A stretch of DNA of 37,944 nt from a virus, in IMG/VR virus record IMGVR_UViG_3300025717_000003, positions 1-37,944 of that record; one strand, given 5' to 3'. This document shows, in pieces, positions 37,918-37,944 of this stretch (its first letter is position 1; each line of letters opens with the position of its first letter). Position numbers and translations under genes: made by a program. The notes beneath the pieces were generated by a model. It saw nothing but the letters and a program-made list of their open reading frames with translations. It ran no database searches and was not told the origin of the DNA.

Positions 37918-37944
37918 ATTCCCCCTTTAGTATAAGTCCCCCTT

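Noticed and set aside
1-37944. Integrase, attachment site or tRNA genes marking a prophage
   Set aside because: I searched for tyrosine or serine recombinase motifs and cloverleaf patterns and found none that I could support.

Overview
This window is part of an AT-rich double-stranded DNA tailed bacteriophage genome (or a prophage; no integrase, attachment site or host gene is visible). The evidence is an HK97-type capsid/portal/terminase set beside a full phage replication module. Canonical sigma-70 promoters (TTGACA, 17 bp, TATACT) and Shine-Dalgarno sites indicate a bacterial host. The host cannot be named from sequence alone. A B12-type (class II) ribonucleotide reductase and a UDP-galactopyranose mutase are the main metabolic hints. 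No tape-measure, major tail or endolysin gene is visible, so those genes must lie outside the window or be unrecognisable.

Layout. (1) 1-3798, leftward: small accessory and membrane genes and a P-loop ATPase with a C-terminal helix-turn-helix. (2) 3799-4364: an intergenic region full of palindromes and 35-bp direct repeats between divergent helicase-like genes, a candidate replication origin. (3) 4365-23015, rightward: UvrD-like helicase, pyrimidine-dimer glycosylase, a GC-rich DUF262 gene, SSB-like protein, DnaB-like helicase, MazG-like pyrophosphohydrolase and NrdJ split by a 209-nt group I intron. Next come a DNA-modification operon (DpdA-like transglycosylase, VUT/YhhQ-type queuosine-precursor transporter, RuvC-like nuclease, PAPS-reductase-like PP-loop protein, cytosine-methyltransferase-like protein), a decayed GIY-YIG-like/HTH locus, a Zn-finger/Toprim primase, family A DNA polymerase and a FEN-type nuclease. 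(4) A strong terminator at 23030-23072 separates convergent transcription. (5) 23133-37917, leftward: structural genes (fibre, connector, MuF-like, portal, decoration protein, fused protease-capsid, terminase), a glycan cassette (two glycosyltransferases plus UDP-galactopyranose mutase), a moron-like gene, a ThyX-like protein and an FtsK/HerA-like ATPase.

The most unusual feature is a three-copy intergenic element (A 1348-1587 minus, B 5859-6080 plus, C 6653-6865 plus). Each copy has a 17-22 bp closing stem whose two arms change together between copies, followed by a conserved block of about 100 nt. Each lies just after one gene and just before the promoter of a different small gene. This looks like an undescribed structured RNA or DNA element. 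A second genome-wide pattern is a promoter/operator cassette repeated at about ten genes, with a palindrome like CTGTATACAG directly after the -10 box. It suggests one common repressor or a set of recombinable expression cassettes.

Working model: the rightward module copies and edits the genome, supplies deoxynucleotides and probably replaces some guanines by a salvaged 7-deazaguanine. The leftward module builds and packages the head and may decorate virion or cell surfaces with galactofuranose-type sugars. Single genes behind stock promoters, some clearly GC-richer than their surroundings, are probably recent acquisitions.
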